A DNA stretch of 64,000 nucleotides, from the NCBI GenBank assembly GCA_965226545.1, contig OZ245364.1, positions 2,480,001-2,544,000 on the forward strand, in the 5' to 3' direction. This DNA is from JAHRAW01 sp965226545. GTDB lineage: Bacteria; Pseudomonadota; Gammaproteobacteria; Arenicellales; Poriferihabitantaceae. Under the pieces are notes generated by a model. That model worked only from the letters and a program-made list of their open reading frames with translations, was not told where the DNA came from and ran no database searches. A program made the position numbers and the translations under genes. Shown piece by piece: positions 26,130 to 35,238 of the stretch. Within the stretch, counting starts at the first letter, position 1; each line of letters starts with the position of its first letter.

Positions 26130-28766
26130 TCAATCATTGCGCATTAACGACAACGGCGGATAGCGCAGCCAATGGGCGATGCTGAACACGCCGGCGCATA
26201 AAAACAACAACGCGCCGCCAAGCGCAACCAACAGCGGTTGACCGGCGCCGATGCGCCACGTTAATTCGAAAATATTTTCGACCACCACCTTGCCGGCCAA
26301 CAAACCAAACGCGACCGCCGGCAACAACGCCACCGCGGCCATTGTCGAAAATTCCACCGCGCTTTTGGCGATGAGCAACGAACGTTTTGCGCCCAACAAT
26401 CGCATCGTCGCCGCTTCGCGGGTGCGGTTGCGTTGCCCGTCCAACAAGGCGGCGATGATTAACGGCGCACCGCTCAACAAAATAAACACCGCCGCAGCCT
26501 GCAACAACAGCGACATCTTTTCCAACAATTGTTTGATGATTGCAAACGCGGCGCCGGTTGCAATCGGCGTGACATTCGGATAGTTGCGCGCGACCTCCAA
26601 TTTAATCGCGGCTTCGCTTTGCGGCGGCACAAACACCGCGGCCATCAGCGAATACGGTGCGTTGCCAAACGGACGCCTATCCAAAATCATCGTGAAGTTA
26701 ATATCGAAACTTTGCCAATCGATGTCGCGAAAACTGGTGACCACCGTCGACCAACGCCGCCCCAAAATCGTGAGCTCGAATTCATCGCCCAAGGACACGC
26801 CCAACTCTTCGGCGGCTTCGGCATCGAAGGAAAGTTGCGCGCGCGATTCGGATTCATCCCACACCGCCCCGGCCGACACCCGGCTTGCGCCGAGATAATC
26901 GCCGGCGGTGCTCCAAGTCAGCCCGCGGTCGCCGCGCAAAATCCAACGCGCACTTGGCGGGGCGTCGATGTCATCGGCGTTGCGTCCGCCGATGGCTTGG
27001 ATGCGCCCGCGCAAAAACGGCAACATGCGCACCCGCGCCTGCGGCGCAATCGCGGTGATTGCATTCAGCAACTCGCGATGTTGGTCTTCGCGAATGCCGA
27101 GCATGTAAAACGCCGGCGCTTCGCGGCGCAAGGTGTCGTCGATGCGCGCGGCAAAGTTGCCCTCCATATTTAACGCGGCGATTAACAGCGCAATGCCGAC
27201 GGTAAACGAAACCACCGTGGTGGCGGTGCGGCGACGGTTGCGCGCAATCGCCAACAAGCCCCACGACCACGGCGGACGCAGTTTGCCCGCGATGCGCCCG
27301 CCGCCGGCCGCGCACAACATCGCCGCGCCATGCATCGCGGCCGCGGCCAACAAGATGACGCCGAGGGCGAATTTTTCGCGCGGCGCAAGCGGGATGCATA
27401 CAATCGCCAGCGCGCACATCAACACGGCGGTCAACACATCGCGGCGCGTGGCGCGCGGGACGGCGTTATCGACCGCATCGGCGTTAAACAAGGCAAGCGG
27501 ATTGACGCGCGCAAAACGCAACGTCGGCGGCACAATAAACGCCGCGCTCAACAACACCGCCGCGGCCAACGCGCGCGCCATCGCCGACCACGGCCATTCG
27601 GCCGCGAGCGTAATCGGCAATGAGGGAGTCAACAGCGGCGCAGCCCAAAACAACAACGCGCCGCCGACAAATGCGCCGCCGAGTGCGCCGCCCAAAATAA
27701 AAATAAACACAATCGCCAAATACACGCGCGCGATTAATCGCGCATCGCCGCCCAACATTTTAATCACCGCAATCGCACGGATGCGCGCGCGCAAAAACGC
27801 CGCCGCCGCGCGCCCGACGCCCAACCCGGCCATCAACATCGCGGCCAACGACATCAACGATAAAAAATCGCGCATGCGCTCGACAAATCGCCGCAACCCG
27901 CGCATCGCGCTCGTCGCTTCGCGCACTCGCCAATCAGCCGCCGGAAACGCCGCATCCAGCCGCGCGCGCCAAGTTTGCGGCGTGTCGCCGTCGCGCAATT
28001 GCACGCGCACAACGCTGCGCCCCAACATTCCGGGCGCGGTCAATGCAGCGATGGCGTCATCGCCGACCAACACCAACGCCGCGGACATCCATATCCGCGA
28101 ATCCGGGTCGGGCTCTTTAAGGATGATGCCGGCGACCTGCAGCGACAACCCGCCGGCATCGAATCGCGCGCCGACTTGCAGCGTTAATAAGGTCGCCAAG
28201 TCTTTGGAAATTAACGCCGGCAATGGCGCGGGGGAATCGGTGGGGGATGTTGTTGACGGTGAAGTGGTTGTTGATGAGGTTGATGTTGATGTTGATGAAG
28301 TGGTTGATGAGGTTGTTGATAAAGTTGACGGCGACCGTGTCGATGACGTTGACGACAGTGCGTCGTATACGGCGTCAGCATCGACAGATTCATCTTCGAG
28401 AATTAACGCGCCGTATAACGGATAAGCGGCATCGACCGATTTGATGCGCACCAGATGCGTGCGTTGACCGGCCACGGCGAGTGCGCCGGCGATGCGCACC
28501 TTGGAGATGCGCGCGCTGTTTTCGCGCATCCATTCGATTTCATTTTCGGCAAAGTCGCGTTGCGACAACCGCACCGCCAAATCGCCGCCGAGCAACGCTT
28601 TGGCTGAATCGGCAAACGAACGATTAAACGAATCGCCGACCGCCAACACCAACGCCAATGCCGCCACCGCGACCACGGTGGTTAACGCCGACAGTAAAAA
28701 CAGCCGCTTTTCACCGCGCAATTCACAGCGCAAAATGTGCCAAGCGGCGCGGCTATGCATAAACAT
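26130..28766 (-). CDS. ybbP: FtsX-like ABC permease (YbbP family)
   Basis: 878 aa membrane subunit with two FtsX/MacB-type permease domains and large extracytoplasmic loops: N-terminal TM after ILRCELRGEKRLFLLSALTT, a four-helix block about residues 300-470, a TM at about 505-525 and a C-terminal trio beginning LLLQAAAVFILLSGAPLIIA. Works with the ATPase encoded immediately upstream; E. coli YbbA-YbbP is of uncertain substrate, probably envelope lipid or lipoprotein related. Residues ~138-178 are an almost pure Ser/Thr run not expected in this family. The tesA / ybbA-ybbP divergent layout matches E. coli. Confidence 0.88.
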   Translation of the reverse strand: MFMHSRAAWHILRCELRGEKRLFLLSALTTVVAVAALALVLAVGDSFNRSFADSAKALLGGDLAVRLSQRDFAENEIEWMRENSARISKVRIAGALAVAGQRTHLVRIKSVDAAYPLYGALILEDESVDADAVYDALSSTSSTRSPSTLSTTSSTTSSTSTSTSSTTTSPSTTSPTDSPAPLPALISKDLATLLTLQVGARFDAGGLSLQVAGIILKEPDPDSRIWMSAALVLVGDDAIAALTAPGMLGRSVVRVQLRDGDTPQTWRARLDAAFPAADWRVREATSAMRGLRRFVERMRDFLSLMSLAAMLMAGLGVGRAAAAFLRARIRAIAVIKMLGGDARLIARVYLAIVFIFILGGALGGAFVGGALLFWAAPLLTPSLPITLAAEWPWSAMARALAAAVLLSAAFIVPPTLRFARVNPLALFNADAVDNAVPRATRRDVLTAVLMCALAIVCIPLAPREKFALGVILLAAAAMHGAAMLCAAGGGRIAGKLRPPWSWGLLAIARNRRRTATTVVSFTVGIALLIAALNMEGNFAARIDDTLRREAPAFYMLGIREDQHRELLNAITAIAPQARVRMLPFLRGRIQAIGGRNADDIDAPPSARWILRGDRGLTWSTAGDYLGASRVSAGAVWDESESRAQLSFDAEAAEELGVSLGDEFELTILGRRWSTVVTSFRDIDWQSFDINFTMILDRRPFGNAPYSLMAAVFVPPQSEAAIKLEVARNYPNVTPIATGAAFAIIKQLLEKMSLLLQAAAVFILLSGAPLIIAALLDGQRNRTREAATMRLLGAKRSLLIAKSAVEFSTMAAVALLPAVAFGLLAGKVVVENIFELTWRIGAGQPLLVALGGALLFLCAGVFSIAHWLRYPPLSLMRND
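28233..28355. repeat. In-frame GTTGAT-type simple repeat inside ybbP
   Basis: On the plus strand a short-period GTTGATGAG/GTTGATGTT array. Read on the coding strand it gives 41 residues almost entirely Ser, Thr and Pro within the first extracytoplasmic loop. Confidence 0.75.
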
Positions 28767-28778
28767 TATGAGCGAGCA

Positions 28779-29471
28779 TTATGAACCAACATTATGCAAG
28801 CCGCCGTCGCGCAAACAAATCACCGAATCGAAGTGGCGCAAAATTTCCCGGTTGTGCGTAACAAAAATCATCGTGGTGCGGCGTTGTTGCGCCAACTCCA
28901 GCAAGGTTTCCAACACCGCCTGCCCGGTGTCGTAATCCAAATTGCCGGTCGGTTCATCCGCCAACAACAATTCGGGCGCGGCGACAAAGGCGCGCGCAAT
29001 CGCAACCCGCTGCCGTTCGCCGCCCGACAACTCAGCCGGAAAATGCGTCAAGCGCGAAGCCAAGCCGACCGCCTCGAGCGATTGCGCGGCGCGGTCGGTC
29101 GGCGCGGCGGCGTTGGCCAATTGCATCGGCAGCGCAACATTTTCCAAAGCGGTCATCGTATCGATTAAATGAAAATGCTGAAACACAATGCCGATGTGCG
29201 CGCGGCGCAATTGCGCCAATGCATCCTCGGACATCGTCGCAACCGAGCGTCCCAAGGTTTCGACTTGCCCTTCGCTCGGGCGCAACAAGCCGGCGATGAT
29301 GGCGAGCAAACTGGTTTTGCCGGCGCCGGATGCGCCGGTTAACGCGGTGGTTTGCCCGTGCGCAATCGATGCGGATAAATGATGAAACACTTGCACCGCG
29401 CCGTCGGCAAACGACAGCCCGACATTCGACAGGCGCACCGCCGCGGCGGATGTTATAGAATCGTCGTTCAT
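28779..29471 (-). CDS. ybbA: ABC transporter ATP-binding protein (YbbA/LolD family)
   Basis: 230 aa ATPase. Walker A GASGAGKTSLLAIIAGLL, Q-loop FQHFHLIDTMTALENV, signature LSGGERQRVAIARAF, Walker B LLLADEPTGNLD and H-loop VTHNRE. Groups with LolD/MacB-type ATPases that power FtsX-like permeases. The stop lies 12 bp before the ybbP start. Its ATG overlaps the divergent tesA ATG by two bases, so both mRNAs must begin inside the other gene or be essentially leaderless. Confidence 0.9.
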   Translation of the reverse strand: MNDDSITSAAAVRLSNVGLSFADGAVQVFHHLSASIAHGQTTALTGASGAGKTSLLAIIAGLLRPSEGQVETLGRSVATMSEDALAQLRRAHIGIVFQHFHLIDTMTALENVALPMQLANAAAPTDRAAQSLEAVGLASRLTHFPAELSGGERQRVAIARAFVAAPELLLADEPTGNLDYDTGQAVLETLLELAQQRRTTMIFVTHNREILRHFDSVICLRDGGLHNVGS

Positions 29472-30084
29472 GCGAATGTGGCTAATGATGGTGTTGCTTA
29501 TGACCGCGACGGTGCGCGCCGATGATGAGGTGATTGTCGCCGCGTTTGGCGACAGTTTATCCGCCGGTTATCAGTTGCCGCAAGCGCAGGGGTTTGCGGC
29601 GGTGCTCGAACAACTGTTGCGCGCGCGCGGCCTGGCGGTGCGGGTGGTTAACGCCGCCGTATCCGGCGACACCACTTCAGACGGATTGTTGCGCGTCGAT
29701 TGGATGTTGGATTCGACCAAGCCGGATTTGGTCATCGTGCAGTTTGGCGCAAACGACATGTTTCGCGGCTTGCCGGTCGAAGTGGTTGGACAAAATCTCG
29801 ACGCCATTGTAAACCGCATCCGCGCAACCGGCGCCGCCGTGTTGTTGGCCGGCATGCTGGCGCCGGACAACAACGGCGCCGAATACCAACGGCAATTCGC
29901 GGCGCAGTATCGCGAATTAAGCGCACAATACGACATCCCGTTATACCCGTTTTTTTTGCGCGATGTGGCCTTGCAGCCAACCTTAAACCTGCCCGACGGA
30001 TTGCACCCCAACGCCGCCGGCGTGCGCGTCATCGCCGCCAACATCGCGCCGCTGGTCGCCGAGGCCATCGCCGCGTTGCGTTAA
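29470..30084 (+). CDS. tesA: GDSL-family arylesterase / acyl-CoA thioesterase TesA
   Basis: 204 aa periplasmic hydrolase (thioesterase I / protease I / lysophospholipase L1). A hydrophobic signal (MWLMMVLLMTATVRADD) is followed by block I AFGDSLSAGYQ with the nucleophile Ser, block III GANDMFRG and block V DGLHPNAAG with the catalytic Asp-His. A TATAGA box lies 10 bases before the ATG. A second in-frame ATG is two codons further (29476). Divergent from ybbA as in E. coli. Confidence 0.92.
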   Translation: MRMWLMMVLLMTATVRADDEVIVAAFGDSLSAGYQLPQAQGFAAVLEQLLRARGLAVRVVNAAVSGDTTSDGLLRVDWMLDSTKPDLVIVQFGANDMFRGLPVEVVGQNLDAIVNRIRATGAAVLLAGMLAPDNNGAEYQRQFAAQYRELSAQYDIPLYPFFLRDVALQPTLNLPDGLHPNAAGVRVIAANIAPLVAEAIAALR

Positions 30085-30446
30085 TGTCGCAAGTTAAAAT
30101 GCGTTGATATGCCTTGGCGCGCAATAATGGCGCGCGGGTTATGCATCTTGAACGCCGCTTGTTGCAATGCATATTGCAACGCATATCGAAATGCATATCG
30201 ATATGCATATCGATATGCACATTGCAATGTGCAATCGCATTACTCAAAATCGAATCACAAATAACATTACCAACCGCATTGTGAAGCGCACTATCGAAGT
30301 GCACTTCGAAGCGCACTGCAATTGCAGTGCAACCCGAATTGCAATCTTTACTGCAATCATCATTGCAACTTACCTTGTTACGCCGCCATGCAATTGCATT
30401 GACCACCGCATTGCGCGCGGCTTAACCGTCATCACTCGTTTTTCAC
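30085..30446. repeat. Gene-free spacer with tandem 12-bp palindromes
   Basis: 362 bp between tesA and mtgA. At 30182-30229 there are four tandem 12-bp units of the CATATCGATATG type; the exact unit is itself a perfect palindrome, so the array can fold in many ways. Further on are ATTGCAATGTGCAAT, GAAGTGCACTTC and CACTGCAATTGCAGTG palindromes. An open frame crosses it (MHIATHIEMHIDMH type) but its sequence is just the repeat read in frame. I see no gene, tRNA or known mobile element. Confidence 0.7.
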
Positions 30447-31184
30447 ATGCGCCGTTCGTTGTTGTCGCCGAAAATTAAAACACGCGCGTCGCGCATTTGG
30501 CGTCGGCATCTTGCCGACCGCATGCGCATGCTGGCGCGCATTGCGATGGCGGCGGCGGTGTTGTTGGCGGTGTTCATCGCCGCATTGCGTTGGATTGACC
30601 CGCCGACTTCATCGGTGTTGATGCAACGCAATTGGGGCGCACCGCCGGATGCGCGGCTGTCGTTCACTTGGCGTCCGCTTGCCGAGATTGCCCCGGCGAT
30701 GTCGCGGGCGGTGATTGCCGGCGAAGACCAGCGATTTTTTCAACATCACGGCTTGGATTTTATCGAGATGGCAAAATCATTGCGCGAAAACGCAAGGCGT
30801 CCGCGCGGCGCCAGCACCATCACCCAACAAGTCGCCAAAAATTTGCTGCTGTGGAATGCGCGCAGTTATCCGCGCAAACTCATCGAGGCGGTGTTGGCGG
30901 TATACATCGATTTAACTTGGTCGAAGCGGCGCGTGCTCGAGGTGTATTTAAACATCGCGCAATTTGGCGAGGCGGTATACGGCGTCGAAAACGCCGCGCG
31001 ACATTTTTTCAACAAACCGGCGCGCCGCCTAACCCGCCGCGAAGCCGCGCGCCTGGCGGCGGTGCTGCCCAATCCGATTGAGCGCATCGCCAATGCGCCG
31101 AGCGAACAAGTCATCAAACGCCAACGCTGGATATTGCGGCACATGCACATGGTTGACCTTGCGCCGGCGACCAATCGCCGCTGA
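30447..31184 (+). CDS. mtgA: Monofunctional peptidoglycan glycosyltransferase MtgA
   Basis: 245 aa GT51 enzyme that polymerises lipid II glycan strands without a transpeptidase domain. An N-terminal TM anchor (about residues 28-50) precedes AVIAGEDQRFFQHHGLDF with the catalytic Glu, RGASTITQQVAKNLLL, then SKRRVLEVYLNIAQFGEAVYG with the second Glu. Length matches the family. No promoter is obvious in the repeat-filled upstream spacer. Confidence 0.93.
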   Translation: MRRSLLSPKIKTRASRIWRRHLADRMRMLARIAMAAAVLLAVFIAALRWIDPPTSSVLMQRNWGAPPDARLSFTWRPLAEIAPAMSRAVIAGEDQRFFQHHGLDFIEMAKSLRENARRPRGASTITQQVAKNLLLWNARSYPRKLIEAVLAVYIDLTWSKRRVLEVYLNIAQFGEAVYGVENAARHFFNKPARRLTRREAARLAAVLPNPIERIANAPSEQVIKRQRWILRHMHMVDLAPATNRR

Positions 31185-31261
31185 TTTATGGCATACTTTG
31201 TCGGCGCGATGCGGTTGTCGCGCATTGCAATCCACCCTTAACCCGCGCACACTCGGAGACG

Positions 31262-32242
31262 ATGATGATGAAAAAATTCGGCGTTGCGTTAACCGCAACC
31301 GGTTTGCTTTTATGCGCGGCCGCACCTCAAGCGGTCGCCCAACAGAACTTCGTATCGATTGGCACCGGCGGAGTCACCGGCGTGTACTACCCAACCGGCG
31401 GCGCGATTTGTCGGCTGGTCAACAAAAACCGCAAGCAGCACGGCTTTCGTTGCTCGGTCGAATCGACCGGCGGCTCGGTATACAACCTCAACACAATCCG
31501 CACCGGCGAATTGGATTTGGGCGTCGCCCAATCCGATTGGCAATACCACGCCTATAACGGCAGCGGCAAACAGGCGTTCATCGATGCCGGACCGTTTACC
31601 GAATTGCGCGCGGTGTTTTCGGTGCATGCCGAGCCGGTCAGTTTGCTTGCGCGCGCCGACAGCGGCATCCGCCACATCGACCAACTGGTCGATAAACGCG
31701 TCAACATCGGCAACCCCGGCTCAGGGCAAGAGGGCACTTGGAATGTCGTCTGGCGCGCCTTGGGTCACGACAACGGCGATTTAAAACTCGCCGCGCAAAT
31801 GAAATCGGCCGAGACGCCGAGTGCGTTGTGCGACAACAAAATCGACGCGTTCTTTTGGCTGGTCGGCAATCCGTCGGCGTTGAACAAAGAGGCGACCACA
31901 ACCTGCGATGCGCGCTTCGTCGAAGTCAGCGGCCCGGCGATCGATAAACTGGTCTCCTCCAAGCCGTTTTACCGCTACGCCGTCATCCCCGGCGGCATGT
32001 ATCGCGGCAACCCGGACGACACCAAAACCTTCGGCGTCGGCGCAACCTTCGTCACCTCGACGGCGGTGCCGGATGAAGTCATCTACCAAATCGTCAAAGC
32101 GGTGTTTGACAATTTCGACGATTTCCGTAAACTGCACCCGGCATTCGCCAATCTCCAACAAAGCGAAATGATTTCCGACGCCTTGTCGGCGCCGTTGCAT
32201 GCCGGTGCGGTGCGCTATTACAAAGAACGCGGCTGGATGTAA
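31262..32242 (+). CDS. TAXI-family TRAP transporter solute-binding protein
   Basis: 326 aa periplasmic binding protein; signal peptide ends AVAQQ. SIGTGGVTGVYYPTGGAICR is the TAXI family signature, followed by ELDLGVAQSDWQYHAYNG and the PGSGQEGTW segment. TAXI proteins often bind dicarboxylates or glutamate and feed a fused TRAP permease, here encoded next. Three ATG codons in a row leave the start ambiguous; CGGAG lies just upstream. A strong terminator separates it from the permease, implying separate or attenuated expression of the two parts. Confidence 0.92.
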   Translation: MMMKKFGVALTATGLLLCAAAPQAVAQQNFVSIGTGGVTGVYYPTGGAICRLVNKNRKQHGFRCSVESTGGSVYNLNTIRTGELDLGVAQSDWQYHAYNGSGKQAFIDAGPFTELRAVFSVHAEPVSLLARADSGIRHIDQLVDKRVNIGNPGSGQEGTWNVVWRALGHDNGDLKLAAQMKSAETPSALCDNKIDAFFWLVGNPSALNKEATTTCDARFVEVSGPAIDKLVSSKPFYRYAVIPGGMYRGNPDDTKTFGVGATFVTSTAVPDEVIYQIVKAVFDNFDDFRKLHPAFANLQQSEMISDALSAPLHAGAVRYYKERGWM

Positions 32243-32289
32243 AATAAAAACCGGTTGCGACCAATTTGGGATGAAAACCCAACCGCTTG

Positions 32290-32326
32290 AGGGGGCTACG
32301 CTGGGGGGCGCGCCCCCTTTTTTTTA
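32290..32326 (+). terminator. Strong intrinsic terminator after the TAXI gene
   Basis: AGGGGGC ... GCCCCCT stem, alternatively the perfect GGGGGCGCGCCCCC palindrome, followed by an eight-T run at 32318-32325. Confidence 0.85.
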
Positions 32327-32369
32327 TCTCGACAACCAACACACGCGCCCGCACAGGCGATGGATGGTT

Positions 32370-32402
32370 GACGCTTGCGCTTGCGCTTGCGCTTGCGCTG
32401 AC
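32370..32402. repeat. GCTTGC hexanucleotide tandem array
   Basis: About four exact copies of GCTTGC, flanked by GACGCTTGC/GCTGACGCT variants, in the spacer between terminator and TRAP permease. The rest of this 346-bp spacer (32243-32588) has two terminator-like hairpins, one -10 box and no gene. Confidence 0.7.
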
Positions 32403-32417
32403 GCTTAACATCAACCG

Positions 32418-32444
32418 CCGGCGACGACCGCCGGTTCGATTTTT
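32418..32444 (+). terminator. Second hairpin with T run upstream of the TRAP permease
   Basis: CCGGCG, ACGAC loop, CGCCGG, then TTCGATTTTT. The T run begins five bases after the stem, so it is a weaker candidate than the one at 32290. Confidence 0.4.
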
Positions 32445-32576
32445 GTTCACATTATTTGATTTAACTAATTATCTATTCACCGTCGGCTGCGTTCGGCGGA
32501 ATTAACATCGATGAGTTAACCATTGCAACGGCAAACGAGTCGGTGCAAGCGACAAACGCCGCGCGCATTAACCGCG

Positions 32577-32588
32577 TATACTGCCGTG
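32577..32588 (+). promoter_or_regulatory. TATACT box six bases before the TRAP permease ATG
   Basis: TATACT (32577-32582), GCCGTG, then ATG at 32589; the third example of this exact spacing in the window. No clear -35 or Shine-Dalgarno. Confidence 0.5.
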
Positions 32589-35144
32589 ATGAACCAACCA
32601 TCGAATAATCATCACACCAACATCAGCGGCATCGCCAACGAAGAAATCGATTCCGACACCCGCGTCCTGCGCGGCGGGTTGGCTGCGGTTGGGTTTGCGT
32701 GGTCGATGTTTCAGTTGTGGATAGCGTCGCCGTTGCCGTATGCGCTCGGTGAGTTTATTCCGGTGCCGAACAACACCGACACGCGGTCGATACATTTGGC
32801 GTTTGGGTTGTTGCTGGCGTTTTTGGCGTATCCGGCGACGCGCGCCAAATCGCGCGACCGCATCGCCGTGCATGATTGGCTGTTTGCGGCTTGCGGGGTG
32901 TGCGCGACGATGTATTTGTCGGTGTTTGCGCGCGAGTTGGCCGAGCGTCCCGGGCTGCCGACGCCGACCGATGTCATCATCGCTTCATTCGGTTTGGCGT
33001 TGGTGTTGGAGGGCGCGCGGCGTTCGTTGGGCTTGCCGCTGGCGTTGATTGCCGCACTGTTTTTGGGCTATGTATTTTTCGGGCATTTGGCGCCCGATGT
33101 CATCGCTTGGAAGGGCGCGAGTTACGCCAAAACCATGTCGCACATGTGGCTGTCGCAAGAGGGCGTGTTCGGCATCGCCCTCGGAGTGTCGACGACGATG
33201 GTGTTTTTGTTTGTGTTGTTCGGCTCGCTGCTCGAGCGCGCCGGCGCCGGCAATTATTTCATCTGGGTGGCGTTTTCACTGCTCGGGCATTTGCGCGGCG
33301 GCCCGGCCAAAGCCGCGGTGGTTTCATCCGGGTTGACCGGCTTGGTGTCGGGGTCGTCGATTGCCAATGTCGTAACCACCGGCACATTTACGATACCGCT
33401 GATGAAGCGCGTCGGCTTTTCGCCCGAAAAAGCCGGCGCGATTGAAGTCGCCTCATCGACCAACGGTCAACTGACCCCGCCGGTGATGGGCGCGGCCGCG
33501 TTTTTGATGATTGAATTCGTCGGCATCTCCTATATCGAAGTCATCAAGCACGCCTTTTTGCCGGCCATCATCGCCTACATTGCGCTGATTTACATCGTGC
33601 ATTTGGAGGCGTGCAAAGCCGGGCTGACCGGATTGACGCGCACCACGCGCCGCACATGGCAACGCACCGCGCTTTTGTTTTTGGTCAATCTCGGCGGCGT
33701 GATTATTTTATCGGGCGCGTGTTATTACCTGTTCGGTCATCTAAAAAACTTCGCCGGCGCGCACACCTTGTGGGTGTCGGCGTTGATTGTGTTGGGCGCA
33801 TACATTGCATTGGCGGCGCATGCAACGCGCTTCCCCGAATTGCCCGCCGACGGGCAAATCGATCGATTGCCGCCGCCGGGCCCAACCGTCAACGCCGGCT
33901 TGTATTATCTGTTGCCGGTGGCGGTGTTGATTTGGTGCTTGACCGTCGAGCGGCTTTCGCCGGGCTTGTCGGCGTTTTACGCGACGCTGTTGATGATTGT
34001 CATCACCTTCACCCACAAACCGATTAAGGCGTTGGTGCGGCGTTGCACCGTCGCGCAACTGCGCGCGCAATTCGGCGAAGGCTTGCGCGATTTTTGCGCC
34101 GGCATGGTCGGCGGTGCGCGCAACATGATTGGCATCAGCGTCGCAACCGCCTGCGCCGGCATCATCCTCGGCACGGTAACCTTAACCGGCATCGGCTTGG
34201 TGATGGCCGAATTCGTCGAGTTCATCTCGGGCGGCAATTTAATGGTGATGCTGGTGTTCACCGCATTGATTAGCCTGCTGCTCGGCATGGGGCTGCCGAC
34301 CACCGCCAATTACATCGTGGTCTCATCGTTGATGGCGCCGGTCATCGTCTCGGTTGGCGCCGCGCATGGGTTAATCGTGCCGTTGATTGCGGTGCATTTG
34401 TTTGTGTTTTATTTCGGCATCCTCGCCGACGACACGCCGCCGGTCGGCTTGGCCGCCTATGCGGCCGCCGCCATTGCCAAAGGCGACCCGATTCGCACCG
34501 GCATCCAAGGCTTCACCTACGACATCCGCACCGCGATTCTGCCGTTTTTATTCATCTTCAACACCGAACTGCTGCTGGTCGGCGTCGACAATTGGCTGCA
34601 CTTGCTCGGCGTCATCGCCTCGGCCACCGCCGCAATGTTGTTGTTTGCCGCCGCCACCCAGGGCTATTTTTTGACGCGCAATCGGCGATGGGAAACGCTG
34701 GCGTTGTTGGCGGTGTCGTTTACGCTGTTTCGTCCCGGCTTTTGGATGGACCGCATTTACCCGCCGCTCGAAAAAATCCCGGCCGCGCAAATTTACGAAG
34801 TGGTCGAAGCGATGCCGGCGAATGCCCAAGTGCGCCTGCATGTCATCGGCGAGACGCTCGAAGGCAAGGCGGTGGACAAAGTCGTGATGTTGCCGCTCGG
34901 CCCCGTCGGCGACGGCATCACGCGCCTGCGCCAATCCGCCGGGCTCGAGTTGCGCATCGACAACGGCATTTGGCTGGTCGATGCCATCGAGTTTGGCGGC
35001 CCGGCCGAACGTCAACAAATCGATTTCGACTGGCAAATCGCCGACCTCCAACGCAACGCCGACCGCCCGGCAAAGCAATGGTTTTTCCTGCCGGCGTTGA
35101 TGTTGTTGGGCGCGATTGTGGCGGCGCAACGGCGACGGGCTTGA
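32589..35144 (+). CDS. TRAP transporter fused permease (4TM/12TM)
   Basis: 851 aa, many membrane helices. The N-terminal part corresponds to the small DctQ-like subunit and the rest to the DctM ion-transporter subunit, fused as usual for TAXI systems. GLVSGSSIANVVTTGTFTIP and LLLGMGLPTTANYIVVSSLM are diagnostic for TRAP-type 12TM proteins, as is DDTPPVGLAAYAAAAIAKGD. A ~120-residue soluble C-terminal extension follows the last helices. Imports the ligand captured by the TAXI protein upstream using a sodium gradient. Start chosen at MNQPSNN because of the upstream -10 box; the longer frame to 32523 is unlikely. Confidence 0.92.
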   Translation: MNQPSNNHHTNISGIANEEIDSDTRVLRGGLAAVGFAWSMFQLWIASPLPYALGEFIPVPNNTDTRSIHLAFGLLLAFLAYPATRAKSRDRIAVHDWLFAACGVCATMYLSVFARELAERPGLPTPTDVIIASFGLALVLEGARRSLGLPLALIAALFLGYVFFGHLAPDVIAWKGASYAKTMSHMWLSQEGVFGIALGVSTTMVFLFVLFGSLLERAGAGNYFIWVAFSLLGHLRGGPAKAAVVSSGLTGLVSGSSIANVVTTGTFTIPLMKRVGFSPEKAGAIEVASSTNGQLTPPVMGAAAFLMIEFVGISYIEVIKHAFLPAIIAYIALIYIVHLEACKAGLTGLTRTTRRTWQRTALLFLVNLGGVIILSGACYYLFGHLKNFAGAHTLWVSALIVLGAYIALAAHATRFPELPADGQIDRLPPPGPTVNAGLYYLLPVAVLIWCLTVERLSPGLSAFYATLLMIVITFTHKPIKALVRRCTVAQLRAQFGEGLRDFCAGMVGGARNMIGISVATACAGIILGTVTLTGIGLVMAEFVEFISGGNLMVMLVFTALISLLLGMGLPTTANYIVVSSLMAPVIVSVGAAHGLIVPLIAVHLFVFYFGILADDTPPVGLAAYAAAAIAKGDPIRTGIQGFTYDIRTAILPFLFIFNTELLLVGVDNWLHLLGVIASATAAMLLFAAATQGYFLTRNRRWETLALLAVSFTLFRPGFWMDRIYPPLEKIPAAQIYEVVEAMPANAQVRLHVIGETLEGKAVDKVVMLPLGPVGDGITRLRQSAGLELRIDNGIWLVDAIEFGGPAERQQIDFDWQIADLQRNADRPAKQWFFLPALMLLGAIVAAQRRRA

Positions 35145-35171
35145 CAATCGGCGGGCGGTGTCGGTTACAAT
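35141..35171 (+). promoter_or_regulatory. Promoter of the second hicBA / polyamine ABC operon
   Basis: Perfect -35 TTGACA (35141-35146, overlapping the TRAP stop codon) and -10 TACAAT (35166-35171), with a long 19-bp spacer. Predicted leader ~60 bases. Confidence 0.55.
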
Positions 35172-35206
35172 CGGGCATCGCGTTCATCCGCTTAATTAGT
35201 GACTCT

Positions 35207-35220
35207 GCATTAATTAATGC
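35207..35220. promoter_or_regulatory. 14-bp perfect palindrome, candidate HicB operator
   Basis: GCATTAATTAATGC lies between promoter and hicB start, where an autorepressor would bind. Assignment to HicB is inference; the first hicBA locus shows no identical sequence. Confidence 0.35.
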
Positions 35221-35238
35221 GCAACCAATAACGCGAAT

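Noticed and set aside
27133..28425. 430-codon plus-strand open frame opposite ybbP
   Set aside because: Ala/Asn-rich antisense shadow of a well-supported permease gene; ends in the repeat region.
30167..30478. Open frame MHIATHIEMHIDMH... upstream of mtgA
   Set aside because: Its residues simply read the palindromic 12-bp repeat; it overlaps the mtgA start and has no homologue I recognise.
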